Notes: generated by a model from the letters alone, not told the origin. A stretch of 64,000 bases of DNA from Williamsia deligens (GCF_024171765.1 NZ_JAMTCI010000001.1:2094796-2158795), one strand, 5' to 3'; numbered from the stretch's first letter, positions 34,387 to 45,366 are shown. Translations and numbers: made by a program.

Positions 34387-37300
34387 TCAGCTCCCGATCG
34401 CACCGATGCGCCGGAGGACGGCGGTGGCCCCGACCTCCTCCGCGGCGCGGCGGGCGCGCAGGAGGGACTCCGCGCTCGGCTGTCCGTCGCGACGGTGCTC
34501 GAGCAGCGCGACGAGGTATTGCGTCTCGGCGTACCAGCCGTCGAAGCCCTGGTCACGATGTGCGGCGAGCGCATCTTCGAGATGCGCTGTGGCGCGGGCA
34601 TATTCGCCGACCGTGATCGACAGCTGGCCGAGGTGGTGGTGCACCGTGCCGTACACCGACGCCCACGTGATGGTGTTCTCGTCGCGGTAGGGCTCGATCC
34701 GCTCGTAGACGAGCGCACACACCTCGGCGTTGCCGACCTGCGCGGCGACGCGGCCGATGGCGGCGAGGGTGATGAGCCACAGTGTGTTGACGGGGATCTT
34801 GTCGATCCGGCTCCGGTCGTACCAGTCGACGTACCTTCTCGCGGCGTCGATCTCGCCGACGTCGACGAGCGCGGCCGCGAGGGATGCGCGATAGATGTCG
34901 ACGACATCGAGGTGTTCGATGAGCGCCGCGCGTTCGTCCGCCACCTCGCGCATGTCGCCCCGGAGCGCCCGCAGCGCCATCACGTGACCGAGAACCCGGC
35001 CGAAGGAGAACGACTCGATCGGCGAGGAGGGGATGTCCTGCAGCCCCTCCAGCCGCTCCTCGGCACGGACGAGCCGTCCCGCGGCCAGGTCGATCGCGAA
35101 CTCTATGCTGCGCGACAGCCAGGCCATCTCGGGATCGCGGTCCGCCTGTGCCGCAGTCAGATACGACGTCGTCCGCTGTGCGGCCCGGAGGTCTCCGTAC
35201 TCGACCTGCTGGCGCGCGATCCACACGGCCATCAGGGGGTCGACACGACGCTCGGTGGACGTCGAGAGCAGCCCCGTCAACTCGTCGTAGGACGCCCGTC
35301 GCAGGTCCGCGCACTGGGGAACCCGCAGTGCGACCAGCAGAGCGGACAGGGCGGCGATCAATGCGCCGCGGTCTCCGACCCCCCTGGCCGCGTCGATCGC
35401 GCGGACGAGCAGATCACGCCGGGTGGAGTGATCGGACACCCAGATCAGTTCGATCGCCAACTGCGACAGCAGGTGTGCGGTCGTGGCACCGTCGTCGCGT
35501 CCGGCGGCCTCCAGAGCGTCGAGGGCGTCGTACAGATCGGCGATGCGGTCGGCGTCGGAGTGGAAGTGGACGTAGAGGATGCCCTGCAGATCGTTGGCGA
35601 GCGTGGCGCGCACCTGCAGGTCCACGTCACCGAGCCGTCGGGCCATGTCCGCCGCTCCGAGCAGCGTCGGCCGGAAGTCCGGATCACGCGCCTTGCGCAG
35701 TGCTCGACCGAGATCCACCTGGAGCCGGCAGCGGTCCGCGGAGTCACCGCGGGGGAGAAGGCGTTCCGCGGCACTCCGATAGAAGGCCACCCCGTCCTCG
35801 TATGCACCGAGTGAGGTCGCGCCGTCACCCGCACGCCACCAGAGGTCGGCGGCGCGTCGGCGGTCGCCGTCGAAGCCCCTGCTGAGGTGATACGCGAGGC
35901 GGGCGCAGTCGTCGGGTGCGCCCAGATCGTCGAGTTCCTCGAGGACCTGCGCGACGCGCGAGTGCAGGGCGGACCGCCGGCCGCCGGTGATCCCGGCGTA
36001 GACGGCCTCCTGCACGAGGGGATGTCGCAACTCCACCTCGGACCCGCTGTCGCTCTCCCGGACCAGTCGGTGGCGTTCGAGCTCGTCGAGCGCGTCGGCG
36101 AAAGCCGGATCGTCGAGACCGGGGGTCGCGGCGCGCAGCACGTCACGACGGGTGGACATACCGACGACCGCACAGATCTGCAGGAGGTCGACGGCGGCCG
36201 GACCGAGCAGCCGTTCACGCTGCGACACCGACTCGGCGATCGAGGTGGGCAGGGCCGCGCCCAGTCCGGACCGCTGCGACGCGATGAGGGAATCGACGAA
36301 CAGGGGCAGCCCATGGGTCCTCTCGTGCAGGACCGAAGGGTCGAGACGGCTCCCCGACGCCTCGACGATCGCGCCGACCTCCGCCGGGGTCAGGCCGCCG
36401 AGCACGATCCGGTGGACGGAGTCACGGTGCCCGGACGAGCCGGTCATCGCGCGGATCCCCGGGCTGTCGAGGTACTCGTCCCGGATGGTCGCGAGGACAC
36501 ACAGTCGACGACGCTCGGACGCGCGGATGATCCACCGCAGCACCGCGAGTGTGGCGGGGGTCGCCCAGTGCAGATCGTCGATCACCAGCATCGTCGCACC
36601 GGACCGACCGGGCCCCACCAGCCAGTCGAACACCGCCGTCATCGCGACGGATCGGTCGTCGTCGGGTCGATCGCCGGGGAGGTCGAGACCGAGCCGGCGC
36701 ACCGACAGTGGGATCAGGTGGGCGAGACCGGGGACCTCGGACACGCGGGCACGGGCGTCCGTCACGTCCATCCCGCCGAGTTCGTCCGAGATCGCCTCCA
36801 CCAGCGGCTCGAACGGGACGACCGCCTCCTCGCTGCAGCGGCCGTGCAGGACGTGGATGCCCCGCTCGCGGGCGCGGTGCATCGCCTCCGCCGCGATGGT
36901 GCTCTTGCCCGACCCCGCCTCACCGGTGACGACGATGGTCTGACCGGTACCGCGCCCCGCCCGGTCGACGATGTCGGCGATCGTCGCGAGTTCCGGCGCC
37001 CGCCCGATCAGTTCGACGCGCTCGACCGGTCGGGTGACGGGTGCCTCCCCGTCGCCGGAGCGCAGGATGGTGAGGAACAGCTCCTCGGTCTCGACCGAGG
37101 GTGTGACACCGAGCTCGTCGGCGAGGACCGCGCGGCACCGGGCCGCGACCTCCAGCGCGCGTCCCCGCTCACCCATCGCGACGTGCGCGCTCATCGCGAC
37201 CCGATACGCGTTCTCCCGCAGAGGATCTGCGGCGATGAGTCGTTCGGCGGCCGCGACCGCGTGCTCGTGGTCGGCGACCTGCAGCGACATCTCCGCGTCG

Positions 37301-37809
37301 ATCTCGAGTGCTCTCTGCCGAAGTCCCGCGACGGTCGTCCGGACCTCGTCGGTCCACGCGCCGGTCACATCCGGCAACACGGGGCCGTCGAGGAGCCCCA
37401 GAACAGTGCGCACGTCGCGCACCACGTCGACCGGATCGGCCCCGACGGGGACGATGAGATCCGTTGCGAACTCGAGGTCGGTCACCATGCCGGGCGGCAG
37501 GGTCATGCGGACGAAGCCGCCCCGTGAGCGCACGTTCTCCGGCGCCACGCCCGCGATCTCGAGGCTGTCGCGCACACGGGAGAGCACCCCCCGGACGGCC
37601 GCGTTCCACGAGCGGGGCCGAACGCCCGGCCACAGCACGTCGGCGAGATCCTCGAGGGCGACGTCCCGGTCCCGGCGCACCGCGAGATAGGCGAGCACCT
37701 CGGCACAGCGGGGACCACCGACGACGCGAGGGTGCACCACGACGCCGCCGTGGACGATCCGCACGCCGCCGACGAGGCGGATCGCGACCGCTGCGGTGTC
37801 GGAAAGCAC
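34387..37809 (-). CDS. AfsR/SARP-type regulator with AAA ATPase and TPR-like C-terminus
   Basis: 1140 residues from GTG 37809, preceded six bases upstream by TATCCT (leaderless type). Residues about 5-100 form an OmpR-like winged helix (RCAEVLAYLAVRRDRDVALEDLADVLWPGVRPRSWNAAVRGVLSRVRDSLE), about 110-250 a bacterial transcriptional activation domain (DGPVLPDVTGAW...LEVAARCRAVLADELGVTPS), about 275-600 an AAA/STAND ATPase (Walker A VTGEAGSGKSTIAAE near 295, Walker B MLVIDDLHWATPATL near 405), and the remaining about 500 residues are helical TPR-like repeats. Typical of signal-integrating activators of secondary metabolism or secretion; no biosynthetic genes adjoin. Flanking exported-protein genes are candidate targets. 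Confidence 0.85.
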   Translation of the reverse strand: MLSDTAAVAIRLVGGVRIVHGGVVVHPRVVGGPRCAEVLAYLAVRRDRDVALEDLADVLWPGVRPRSWNAAVRGVLSRVRDSLEIAGVAPENVRSRGGFVRMTLPPGMVTDLEFATDLIVPVGADPVDVVRDVRTVLGLLDGPVLPDVTGAWTDEVRTTVAGLRQRALEIDAEMSLQVADHEHAVAAAERLIAADPLRENAYRVAMSAHVAMGERGRALEVAARCRAVLADELGVTPSVETEELFLTILRSGDGEAPVTRPVERVELIGRAPELATIADIVDRAGRGTGQTIVVTGEAGSGKSTIAAEAMHRARERGIHVLHGRCSEEAVVPFEPLVEAISDELGGMDVTDARARVSEVPGLAHLIPLSVRRLGLDLPGDRPDDDRSVAMTAVFDWLVGPGRSGATMLVIDDLHWATPATLAVLRWIIRASERRRLCVLATIRDEYLDSPGIRAMTGSSGHRDSVHRIVLGGLTPAEVGAIVEASGSRLDPSVLHERTHGLPLFVDSLIASQRSGLGAALPTSIAESVSQRERLLGPAAVDLLQICAVVGMSTRRDVLRAATPGLDDPAFADALDELERHRLVRESDSGSEVELRHPLVQEAVYAGITGGRRSALHSRVAQVLEELDDLGAPDDCARLAYHLSRGFDGDRRRAADLWWRAGDGATSLGAYEDGVAFYRSAAERLLPRGDSADRCRLQVDLGRALRKARDPDFRPTLLGAADMARRLGDVDLQVRATLANDLQGILYVHFHSDADRIADLYDALDALEAAGRDDGATTAHLLSQLAIELIWVSDHSTRRDLLVRAIDAARGVGDRGALIAALSALLVALRVPQCADLRRASYDELTGLLSTSTERRVDPLMAVWIARQQVEYGDLRAAQRTTSYLTAAQADRDPEMAWLSRSIEFAIDLAAGRLVRAEERLEGLQDIPSSPIESFSFGRVLGHVMALRALRGDMREVADERAALIEHLDVVDIYRASLAAALVDVGEIDAARRYVDWYDRSRIDKIPVNTLWLITLAAIGRVAAQVGNAEVCALVYERIEPYRDENTITWASVYGTVHHHLGQLSITVGEYARATAHLEDALAAHRDQGFDGWYAETQYLVALLEHRRDGQPSAESLLRARRAAEEVGATAVLRRIGAIGS

Positions 37810-37880
37810 ATCGTGAGGATAGTCATCGATGGTCCGACGCCTCGGTGTGTCGCCGTAGACGCGCACCGGCGGTGGGAACG

Positions 37881-37917
37881 GCAGGAGCCGACACCCCGTC
37901 GGGATGCCGGCTCCTGG
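37881..37917 (-). terminator. Hairpin downstream of the 241-residue exported protein gene
   Basis: CAGGAGCCG (37882-37890) and CGGCTCCTG (37908-37916) pair perfectly, with a GC-rich imperfect inner stem. Located 23 bp after the stop codon and before the SARP gene start. Confidence 0.65.
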
Positions 37918-37939
37918 TCGTGCTCGAGCGGTCGGGGTG

Positions 37940-38665
37940 TCAGTCGCCCTGCAGCGCGATACCCGTGGTGCCTGCCGCGTAGGGGCCGAACTGCTGCACC
38001 TTGCCCGGCTTGGATGCGGTGCCGCCGCACCCGAGGTTCGCGGTGAAGTCCGCGGTCGAGTACACCGATGCGGTGAACGCCGAAGTGGTCGAGGCGTTCG
38101 CGGTGTCGCGGGGCGCGGTGCTCAGGCGTGCCTTGACCGTCGTGTTGCCGCTGCTGAAGATCAGCGACGTCGGCTTGGCGAACTTCGCCTTGTCCTGCAG
38201 GTAGCAGCGGGCCGTACCGGACAGGACGTTGGCGGGCTTGTTCTGGATGGTGACGAGGTCTTCGGCGTTCGCGCTCGAGGTGCCGGACTTGTCCTCGCAT
38301 CGGGTGACCACGTAGTAGGTGGCCGGCTTCAGGGTGACCGTCTTCGTCCCCGCGGAGATCGGCGTGTTGGGGACGGCCCGAAGCGGGATGGTCGTCTTCA
38401 CGACCGGCTTCTCGTCGTTGCCGTTGGCGTAGACGGTGAGCGAGCAGGTCTGACGTGCCTCCGTGGGCGGGAGCGCGAATTCGATCTTCAGCTTGTTGCC
38501 GAACGGTGAGTCCAGTGACTGCGACGCGCCGGTCGGGTCGACGATGGACGCCTCGTAACCGAGGAAGCCGCTGCTGCTCGCCGAGGCGATCGCGGGGGTC
38601 AGTGCGACGGCCGCGCCGGCGATCGCGAGGCTCGCGGCGAACGAGCCGATGAGTGTCTTACGCAT
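37940..38665 (-). CDS. Exported protein of unknown function
   Basis: 241 residues from ATG 38665, which has AGAAGGA upstream. The signal peptide (RKTLIGSFAASLAIAGAAVALTPAIASA) is followed by a beta-rich mature domain with four Cys (QTCSLTV, TRCEDK, ARCYLQD, NLGCGG), probably two disulfides, and Thr/Ser/Lys-rich strands such as VKTTIPLRAVPNTPISAGTKTVTLKPATYYVV. No family recognised; composition is reminiscent of mycobacterial secreted proteins of unknown role. Flanked by a terminator and a 446-bp AT-richer upstream region. Confidence 0.72.
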   Translation of the reverse strand: MRKTLIGSFAASLAIAGAAVALTPAIASASSSGFLGYEASIVDPTGASQSLDSPFGNKLKIEFALPPTEARQTCSLTVYANGNDEKPVVKTTIPLRAVPNTPISAGTKTVTLKPATYYVVTRCEDKSGTSSANAEDLVTIQNKPANVLSGTARCYLQDKAKFAKPTSLIFSSGNTTVKARLSTAPRDTANASTTSAFTASVYSTADFTANLGCGGTASKPGKVQQFGPYAAGTTGIALQGD

Positions 38666-39111
38666 GGATGGTCCTTCTGTTGTTCTCAGCCCGATCGGGC
38701 TGAGTGGGGAAACGGTGGTCTGAGGCGACCAACAACGGTCCACGAAGGGACCGGTGACAGCGGAATGCACTGGGGTGACAAGGCCCCGGAGAATGCCGGC
38801 GGGTGGTGGCTTTCGGTCGTTCGAGTCGGTTTAACGCTCGTTATGAAGTAGAGCACACCGCTACATCACAAACAAGAAAAGTCAGCATTGCGAACAGATC
38901 AAGGGAACGCGGTGATGATCACAAAACGATATCTCCGAGCGGATCGATGCAGCTCAGAGACTTGCGTTCAGCCGAACGATCGACACTGTCGAACAGTTCG
39001 TCTGTACGAAAAGGTCATCTCGGACAGTTCGACAAGGTGCGGAGAATGCATTTACAAAACAATTGCACCCGTTTCCTAGAATGCGCGCGGAGACGGACTG
39101 CCCATTGTTCG
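38666..39111. promoter_or_regulatory. 446-bp AT-richer intergenic region with clustered inverted repeats
   Basis: No coding sequence seen. From about 38820 to 39075 base composition is clearly more AT-rich than the rest of the window. It holds ACTGTCGAACAGT (38985-38997), CGAACAGTTCG (38990-39000), TTCGT (38997-39001) / ACGAA (39006-39010) and CGGACAGTTCGAC near 39027. These overlapping half-sites of a GAACAGT/ACTGTTC kind suggest a regulator-binding region for the exported-protein gene at 38665, or a remnant of transferred DNA. Confidence 0.45.
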
Positions 39112-39894
39112 TCATCGCCAGAACATGACGAGGTCGTATCCGATGGACGCGAGCGACGACGGCACGCCGGACCTCTCGAAGAGCCAGTAGATCGCGTCGA
39201 AGAAGGCGCGATTGACCGGCGGGAGCAGAAGCAGGACGAACACGATGAGGAACCCGTACTGGCCCACCTGGACCATCGACCGCCGCGTCTGGGGCGAGAG
39301 GTACGGCTCCACCGCGCCGTACCCGTCGAGACCGGGGACCGGCAGGAGGTTCAGCACCGCGGCGGTGATCTGCAGGAACGCGAGCATCGCGAGCGCCGAC
39401 CACAGGTTGATGGTCGAGAAGTCGATGGAGTCGAGCCGTGCCCGAAGCGCGGCGAGCAGTGCGACGGCCAGGATGATGTTGGCCGCGGGTCCGGCGAGGG
39501 ACACGATGGTGCGCTGTCCCCGGCTCATCGCCGCGATGTTCACGTACACGGCTCCGCCCGGGAAACCGATGCCGCCCAACAGGATGATGACCAGCGGCAG
39601 CGTGATCGACAGTCCGGGATGGGCGTACTTCCGCGGGTCGAGTGTGAGGTACCCGCGCAGCTCGGCGTTGGCGTCACCGAAGGCGAATGCGGTCACCGCG
39701 TGACCGAACTCGTGCAGGCACAGCGACACCACCCAGCCGCCCACGACGAGCATCAGCGCGCCGACGATCGACGTCGTGTTGCGACCGGGGTCGGAGTTCG
39801 CGAGCACGACGCCACCGGCGACGGTCACCGCGACCACGCCGAGGAACACCGGTCCCGGACGGACGGATCGGGCGATCTGCGTCGCTGTGCTCAC
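39112..39894 (-). CDS. Site-2-protease-like M50 family membrane metalloprotease (Rv0359-like)
   Basis: 260-residue intramembrane zinc protease. The HExxH motif occurs in SLCLHEFGHAVTAFAFGD (about residues 58-75), and the second motif with the metal Asp is NLLPVPGLDGYGAVEPYL near 180. About six helices. The family cleaves membrane-embedded substrates; this compact subgroup has no known substrate. GTG 39894 overlaps the upstream gene's stop (GTGA). Order Rv0358-like, M50, purA matches the M. tuberculosis neighbourhood. Confidence 0.88.
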   Translation of the reverse strand: MSTATQIARSVRPGPVFLGVVAVTVAGGVVLANSDPGRNTTSIVGALMLVVGGWVVSLCLHEFGHAVTAFAFGDANAELRGYLTLDPRKYAHPGLSITLPLVIILLGGIGFPGGAVYVNIAAMSRGQRTIVSLAGPAANIILAVALLAALRARLDSIDFSTINLWSALAMLAFLQITAAVLNLLPVPGLDGYGAVEPYLSPQTRRSMVQVGQYGFLIVFVLLLLPPVNRAFFDAIYWLFERSGVPSSLASIGYDLVMFWR

Positions 39895-40574
39895 GGACGC
39901 ACCAGTTTCCAGTCGTCGGCGTGGCGGTAGACGGTCGAGCGGGGGACAGGGCGCGGCGCCCGGACGCCGTCCCGCTCGACGACGACGTCGATGCCGCCGG
40001 TCTGTACCGCCCTCCCGGGGACCCATCGCGTCCGGAACCGCCGTGCGACGGCCCCCTCGACGCCCGGCTCGTGGGCGGTGGGGCGGATGCGCACCTCACG
40101 GGTCTCCCCGGAGAACAGCAGGGTGCTGTCGACGTAGGTCTCGCCGGTGAACGTGCTCCCGACGCCGCGGTGGGACGCCTCGCCGACCACCACCACGGCC
40201 GCGTCGTCCCGGATCAGTGGGACCGACCGCGCCTCGCCGGCCACGGCCAGCGTTGCCGCCGCGTCACCGTGGGGGAGCCCGTAGACCGTGGTCGCCGGGG
40301 TCGCGAACGGGGCCACATAGGCCACCTCGAGGTCGAGTCGCTCGGCGACCAGCAGTCGCGACAGGACGCCGGCGAGCAGGGCGTCGTGGGCATCCGGTCC
40401 GCCGACGACGACGAGGCGGACCACGTCGAGGGGAGCCGCGGCCTTGGCCACCCCGGCCCGGAGGTCGTCGCGTGACAACGTCGTCCTGATCACCGGGTCA
40501 TCGTCGAAAACCGCAGGCAGATGGGCGTCGGCCGCCGCGAGTACGGCGGGTCGGGCAGGCGTCGGCGCAGTCAT
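39891..40574 (-). CDS. Conserved protein, Rv0358-like
   Basis: 227-residue soluble protein without signal peptide. Alpha/beta character in the first half (APLDVVRLVVVGGPDAHDALLAGVLSRLLVAERLDLEVAYVAPFATPATTVYGLPHG) and a beta-rich C-terminal half containing TFTGETYVDSTLLFSGETREVRIRPT. The first half resembles the N-terminal part of diacylglycerol/lipid-kinase-like folds only loosely; I do not claim a function. Coupled by a four-base overlap to the M50 protease and divergent from purA. Confidence 0.7.
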   Translation of the reverse strand: MTAPTPARPAVLAAADAHLPAVFDDDPVIRTTLSRDDLRAGVAKAAAPLDVVRLVVVGGPDAHDALLAGVLSRLLVAERLDLEVAYVAPFATPATTVYGLPHGDAAATLAVAGEARSVPLIRDDAAVVVVGEASHRGVGSTFTGETYVDSTLLFSGETREVRIRPTAHEPGVEGAVARRFRTRWVPGRAVQTGGIDVVVERDGVRAPRPVPRSTVYRHADDWKLVRP

Positions 40575-40670
40575 CGCCCGATCTCCGGTCTCGTTCGTCT
40601 GCGCGATCGTCGCGAGTCAGTGTGACCCGTGACGCACAGAGCCAGTAGCGTTGTCCCACGGTTCGGGTGA

Positions 40671-41981
<1,311 letters not shown>

Positions 41982-42204
41982 CCGGCTGCGCACCGCACCC
42001 CGCCTGAGCGCGTCAGACGCCTGCGGTGGGACGCCCGCCGTGACACAGTGAGGTAGGTCGTCCTCGCCCCAGCCCGGCGTGGCCGCGACCCGACAGCACC
42101 GTGTGGCGAGCAGAGTCCGCGCGGATCCCCACCGCAGCAGGCGTTCTCGCGCGTGGCCCATCGTGTGTGATCGTCCGTCGGCGGTGCCAGCGCAGGGAGC
42201 CCCC

Positions 42205-45200
42205 GTGCCCGACTCCAGAGTGCCCGATGCCACCCCGTCCCGCGACGTCCCCGACGCGTCCGATCCGCCCGTCCGGGCCGAATCGCCCGTCCCGCGGCCC
42301 GATTTCCGACCGCTGTCCCAGGACGCCTCCGCCGATCCGCCGCGCGACGTCGAGATCGTCCTCGACGGGCGGGTGATACCGGCCGTCGCCGACCGGCCGG
42401 TCATCGAGGCGCTGATCGCCGACGCCGGACAGAAGTGGCCACGCGTCTGCTATCACCCGGCGCTGGGTGCCCTGCAGACCTGCGACACCTGCATCGTGGA
42501 GGTCGACGGTGAGATGGTCCGCGCGTGCGCGGTGCCCACCACCGCGGGCCTCGAGATCGGGACCGACGGCGAGTCCGCCGCCGCGCGCGAGGAGGCCGCG
42601 CAGCGGTTGATCCGCAAGCACGTCCTGTACTGCACCATCTGCGATCACAACGACGGCGCCTGCGAGCTGAAGAAGGGTGTCGAGGCGGCCGGACTGACAC
42701 ACGAGCGCAACCCGTTCCAGCCCAAGCCCTTCGAGATCGACGACAGTCACCCCTTCTACCGGTACGACCCCGACCAGTGCATCCTGTGCGGGCGGTGCGT
42801 CGAGGCGTGCCAGGACGTGCAGGTGACCGAGACGCTGTCGATCGACTGGGAGGCCGACAACCCCCGCGTCCTGTGGGACGGGGGTTCGCCCGCGGGTGAG
42901 TCGTCCTGTGTGTCCTGCGGACACTGCGTCACGGTCTGCCCGTGCAACGCCCTGATGGAGAAGTCGATGCTCGGGCGGCACGGCCTGTTCACCAGCTGGC
43001 CGGAGGAGACGCGCGCGCCGGCGATCGACATCGTCAAGGGTGTCGAACCGACCACGGGCTACCTGCCGCTGTACGCGCTGTCGGACGCGGAGGCGCTGGC
43101 ACGACAGGCCGTCACGTCGGTGACCAAGACCGTGTGCACCTACTGCGGCGTCGGGTGCAGTTTCGACGTCGAGACCCGAGGGCGCGAGATCCTGCGCATC
43201 CAGCCGCAGCACGAAGGGCCGGCGAACTCGATCTCGACCTGCGTGAAGGGCAAGTTCGGGTGGGACCACATCAACGCCCCCGACCGTCTCACGCGGCCCC
43301 TGGTCCGGCGTGGATCGCGGTTCGTCGAGGTGTCCTGGGCGGAGGCGATGGACACGATCGCCGAGCGGATGAGCGCGATCATCGAGCGCGACGGATCGGA
43401 CGCGGTGGCCGTCATCGGATCGTCGAAGGCGACGAACGAGGAGTCGTACCTGACGCAGAAACTGGCACGACAGGTGTTCGGGACGCACAACACCGACAAC
43501 TGCTCCCGATACTGTCAGGCGCCCGCCACGCAGGGGCTCTGGCGCACAGTCGGTTACGGCGGTGACGCCGGATCGATCAGCGACATGGAGCGGGCGTCGC
43601 TGGTGCTCGTCGTCGGGTCGAACACCTCCGACTCCCATCCGGTCATCGCCGCCCGCCTGCGCCGCGCACACAAGCTGAACGCGCAGCAACACATCGTCGC
43701 CGATCTGCGGGAACACGGCCTGGCGAAGCGCGCGGACGTCTTCATCCGGCCCAACCCGGGTACCGACCTGATCTGGCTGTCGGCGGTGGCTCGCCACATC
43801 CTCGACGAGGGCTGGGCCGACGAGGACTTCCTCGACGACAAGGTCAACGGACTCGCCGAGTACCGGGAGTCGTTGGCGCCGTTCACCCTCGAGTACGCGC
43901 AGGAGCGCACGGGGATCTCCGTCGAGGAGTTGACGGACGTCGCCCGGCGGGTGGCGACCGCCGAGTCCGTCGTCGCGCTGTGGGCGATGGGGGTCACCCA
44001 ACACCACATGGGGTCCGACACCTCCACGGCCATCTCCAACCTGCTGTTGGTGACGGGCAACTACGGCCGGCCCGGGACAGGCGGCTACCCCCTGCGCGGT
44101 CACAACAACGTGCAGGGCTGCAGCGACTTCGGGACCATCAACACGTTCTTCACCGGGTATCAGTCCATCGAGGACGACGAGGCGCGCGCCAAGTTCGAGC
44201 GTGCCTACGGGCGCGAGTTCTCCACCGAACCCGGTATGGACAACCACGAGATGGTCGACGCCGCCCACGAGGGTCGCCTCAAGGCGCTCATCGTGATCGG
44301 TGAGGAACTGGCCCTCGTCGACGCGAACATCCACTACGTGCAGGAGGCGATGGAGAACCTCGAGTTCTGTGTCGTGTCCGAGCTGTACTTCTCCCGCACC
44401 TGCGAGTTCGCCGACGTGGTCCTGCCGGCCGCCGCGTCGCTGGAGAAGGACGGCACGTTCACCAGCACCGAACGTCGGATCCAACGCCTCTACAAGGCGA
44501 TGGAGCCGATCGGCGAGGCCAAGCCGGACTGGCAGATCCTGCAGGACATCGCCTCGCACATGGGCTACGAGTGGGGGTACACCCACCCGAGCGAGATCAT
44601 GGACGAGATCGCCGATCTGACACCGTTGTTCGCCGGTGTCCGCTACGACCGGCTCGAGGGGTACGCCTCGCAGCAGTGGCCCGTCGCCGCGGACGGGACC
44701 GACACCCCGCTGCTCTACACCGACGGGTTCCACTTCGACGACGGCCGGGCGCGCCTGTACCCGCTCGGCTTCCGCGAGCCCGTGGAGAAGCCCGACGAGG
44801 AGTACCCGCTGCACGTCAACAACGGCCGCGTCCTGGAGCACTTCCACGAGGGCAACCTGACGCTGCGGTCGGCGGGACTGACCCACATCGTGGGCGACAC
44901 CTACATCGAGATGACCCGGCGCACCGCCGAGGACCACGGGGGCCTCGCCACCGGCGACTGGGTCCGTCTGGTGTCGCGCCACGGCGAGTTGACGGCGCGG
45001 GTCCTGCTCTCGGAGGAGGTGGCCGACGGCCAGCTGTGGGTGCCCATGCAGGCGGCCGAGATCAACTCCCTGACGTCGAACGAGGTCGATCCCGACTCGC
45101 ACACCCCGGCGTACAAGGAGATCGCGGTGTACCTCGAACGTGCGGACGGCCCGCAGGAGGTCCGCGGTGGCGGGCGACGCGGCGCCGACCGCGGCCGCAA

Positions 45201-45366
45201 GGGTGCCCGGGACGTCGAAGAACGTCCGTCGGGGCCTCCGTTGCCCCGCACCCATCACCGCTACGGGCATCCCACGCCCCAACACGGTGTCGAGACCCAC
45301 CGCAAGTGGGATCGTCCCGACTACGTGCAGCCGCCGGAGCCCGAACCGGACGGGGCCCGCGCATGA
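42205..45366 (+). CDS. Molybdopterin formate dehydrogenase-like protein with NuoG-type N-terminus (YjgC/FdhA group)
   Basis: 1053 residues. N-terminal [2Fe-2S] domain (RVCYHPALGALQTCDTC), NuoG-type His-Cys3 cluster (RKHVLYCTICDHNDGAC), two ferredoxin clusters (CILCGRCVEAC, CVSCGHCVTVC), then a molybdo-bis-PGD domain starting with its own cluster (CTYCGVGCSF) and ending in the molydopterin dinucleotide-binding domain (HVNNGRVLEHFHEGNLTLRS). The Mo ligand is Cys437 in NCSRYCQAPAT, followed by Gln rather than the His of E. coli FdhF. Probably a cytosolic NAD-linked formate dehydrogenase; a DUF1641 partner gene follows, as in Bacillus. The C-terminal 70 residues are basic and Gly/Arg/Pro-rich. 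GTG 42205 is supported by CAGGGAG upstream. Confidence 0.9.
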   Translation: MPDSRVPDATPSRDVPDASDPPVRAESPVPRPDFRPLSQDASADPPRDVEIVLDGRVIPAVADRPVIEALIADAGQKWPRVCYHPALGALQTCDTCIVEVDGEMVRACAVPTTAGLEIGTDGESAAAREEAAQRLIRKHVLYCTICDHNDGACELKKGVEAAGLTHERNPFQPKPFEIDDSHPFYRYDPDQCILCGRCVEACQDVQVTETLSIDWEADNPRVLWDGGSPAGESSCVSCGHCVTVCPCNALMEKSMLGRHGLFTSWPEETRAPAIDIVKGVEPTTGYLPLYALSDAEALARQAVTSVTKTVCTYCGVGCSFDVETRGREILRIQPQHEGPANSISTCVKGKFGWDHINAPDRLTRPLVRRGSRFVEVSWAEAMDTIAERMSAIIERDGSDAVAVIGSSKATNEESYLTQKLARQVFGTHNTDNCSRYCQAPATQGLWRTVGYGGDAGSISDMERASLVLVVGSNTSDSHPVIAARLRRAHKLNAQQHIVADLREHGLAKRADVFIRPNPGTDLIWLSAVARHILDEGWADEDFLDDKVNGLAEYRESLAPFTLEYAQERTGISVEELTDVARRVATAESVVALWAMGVTQHHMGSDTSTAISNLLLVTGNYGRPGTGGYPLRGHNNVQGCSDFGTINTFFTGYQSIEDDEARAKFERAYGREFSTEPGMDNHEMVDAAHEGRLKALIVIGEELALVDANIHYVQEAMENLEFCVVSELYFSRTCEFADVVLPAAASLEKDGTFTSTERRIQRLYKAMEPIGEAKPDWQILQDIASHMGYEWGYTHPSEIMDEIADLTPLFAGVRYDRLEGYASQQWPVAADGTDTPLLYTDGFHFDDGRARLYPLGFREPVEKPDEEYPLHVNNGRVLEHFHEGNLTLRSAGLTHIVGDTYIEMTRRTAEDHGGLATGDWVRLVSRHGELTARVLLSEEVADGQLWVPMQAAEINSLTSNEVDPDSHTPAYKEIAVYLERADGPQEVRGGGRRGADRGRKGARDVEERPSGPPLPRTHHRYGHPTPQHGVETHRKWDRPDYVQPPEPEPDGARA

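Noticed and set aside
38990-39000. CGAACAGTTCG resembling an actinobacterial LexA (SOS) box
   Set aside because: SOS boxes need four bases between CGAAC and GTTCG; here there is one, and the downstream gene is not a repair gene.
42013-45300. 1095-codon open frame antisense to the formate dehydrogenase gene
   Set aside because: High-GC shadow: the plus strand encodes a complete protein with cluster motifs; the antisense product is Arg/Asp/Val/Gly-rich and matches no family.
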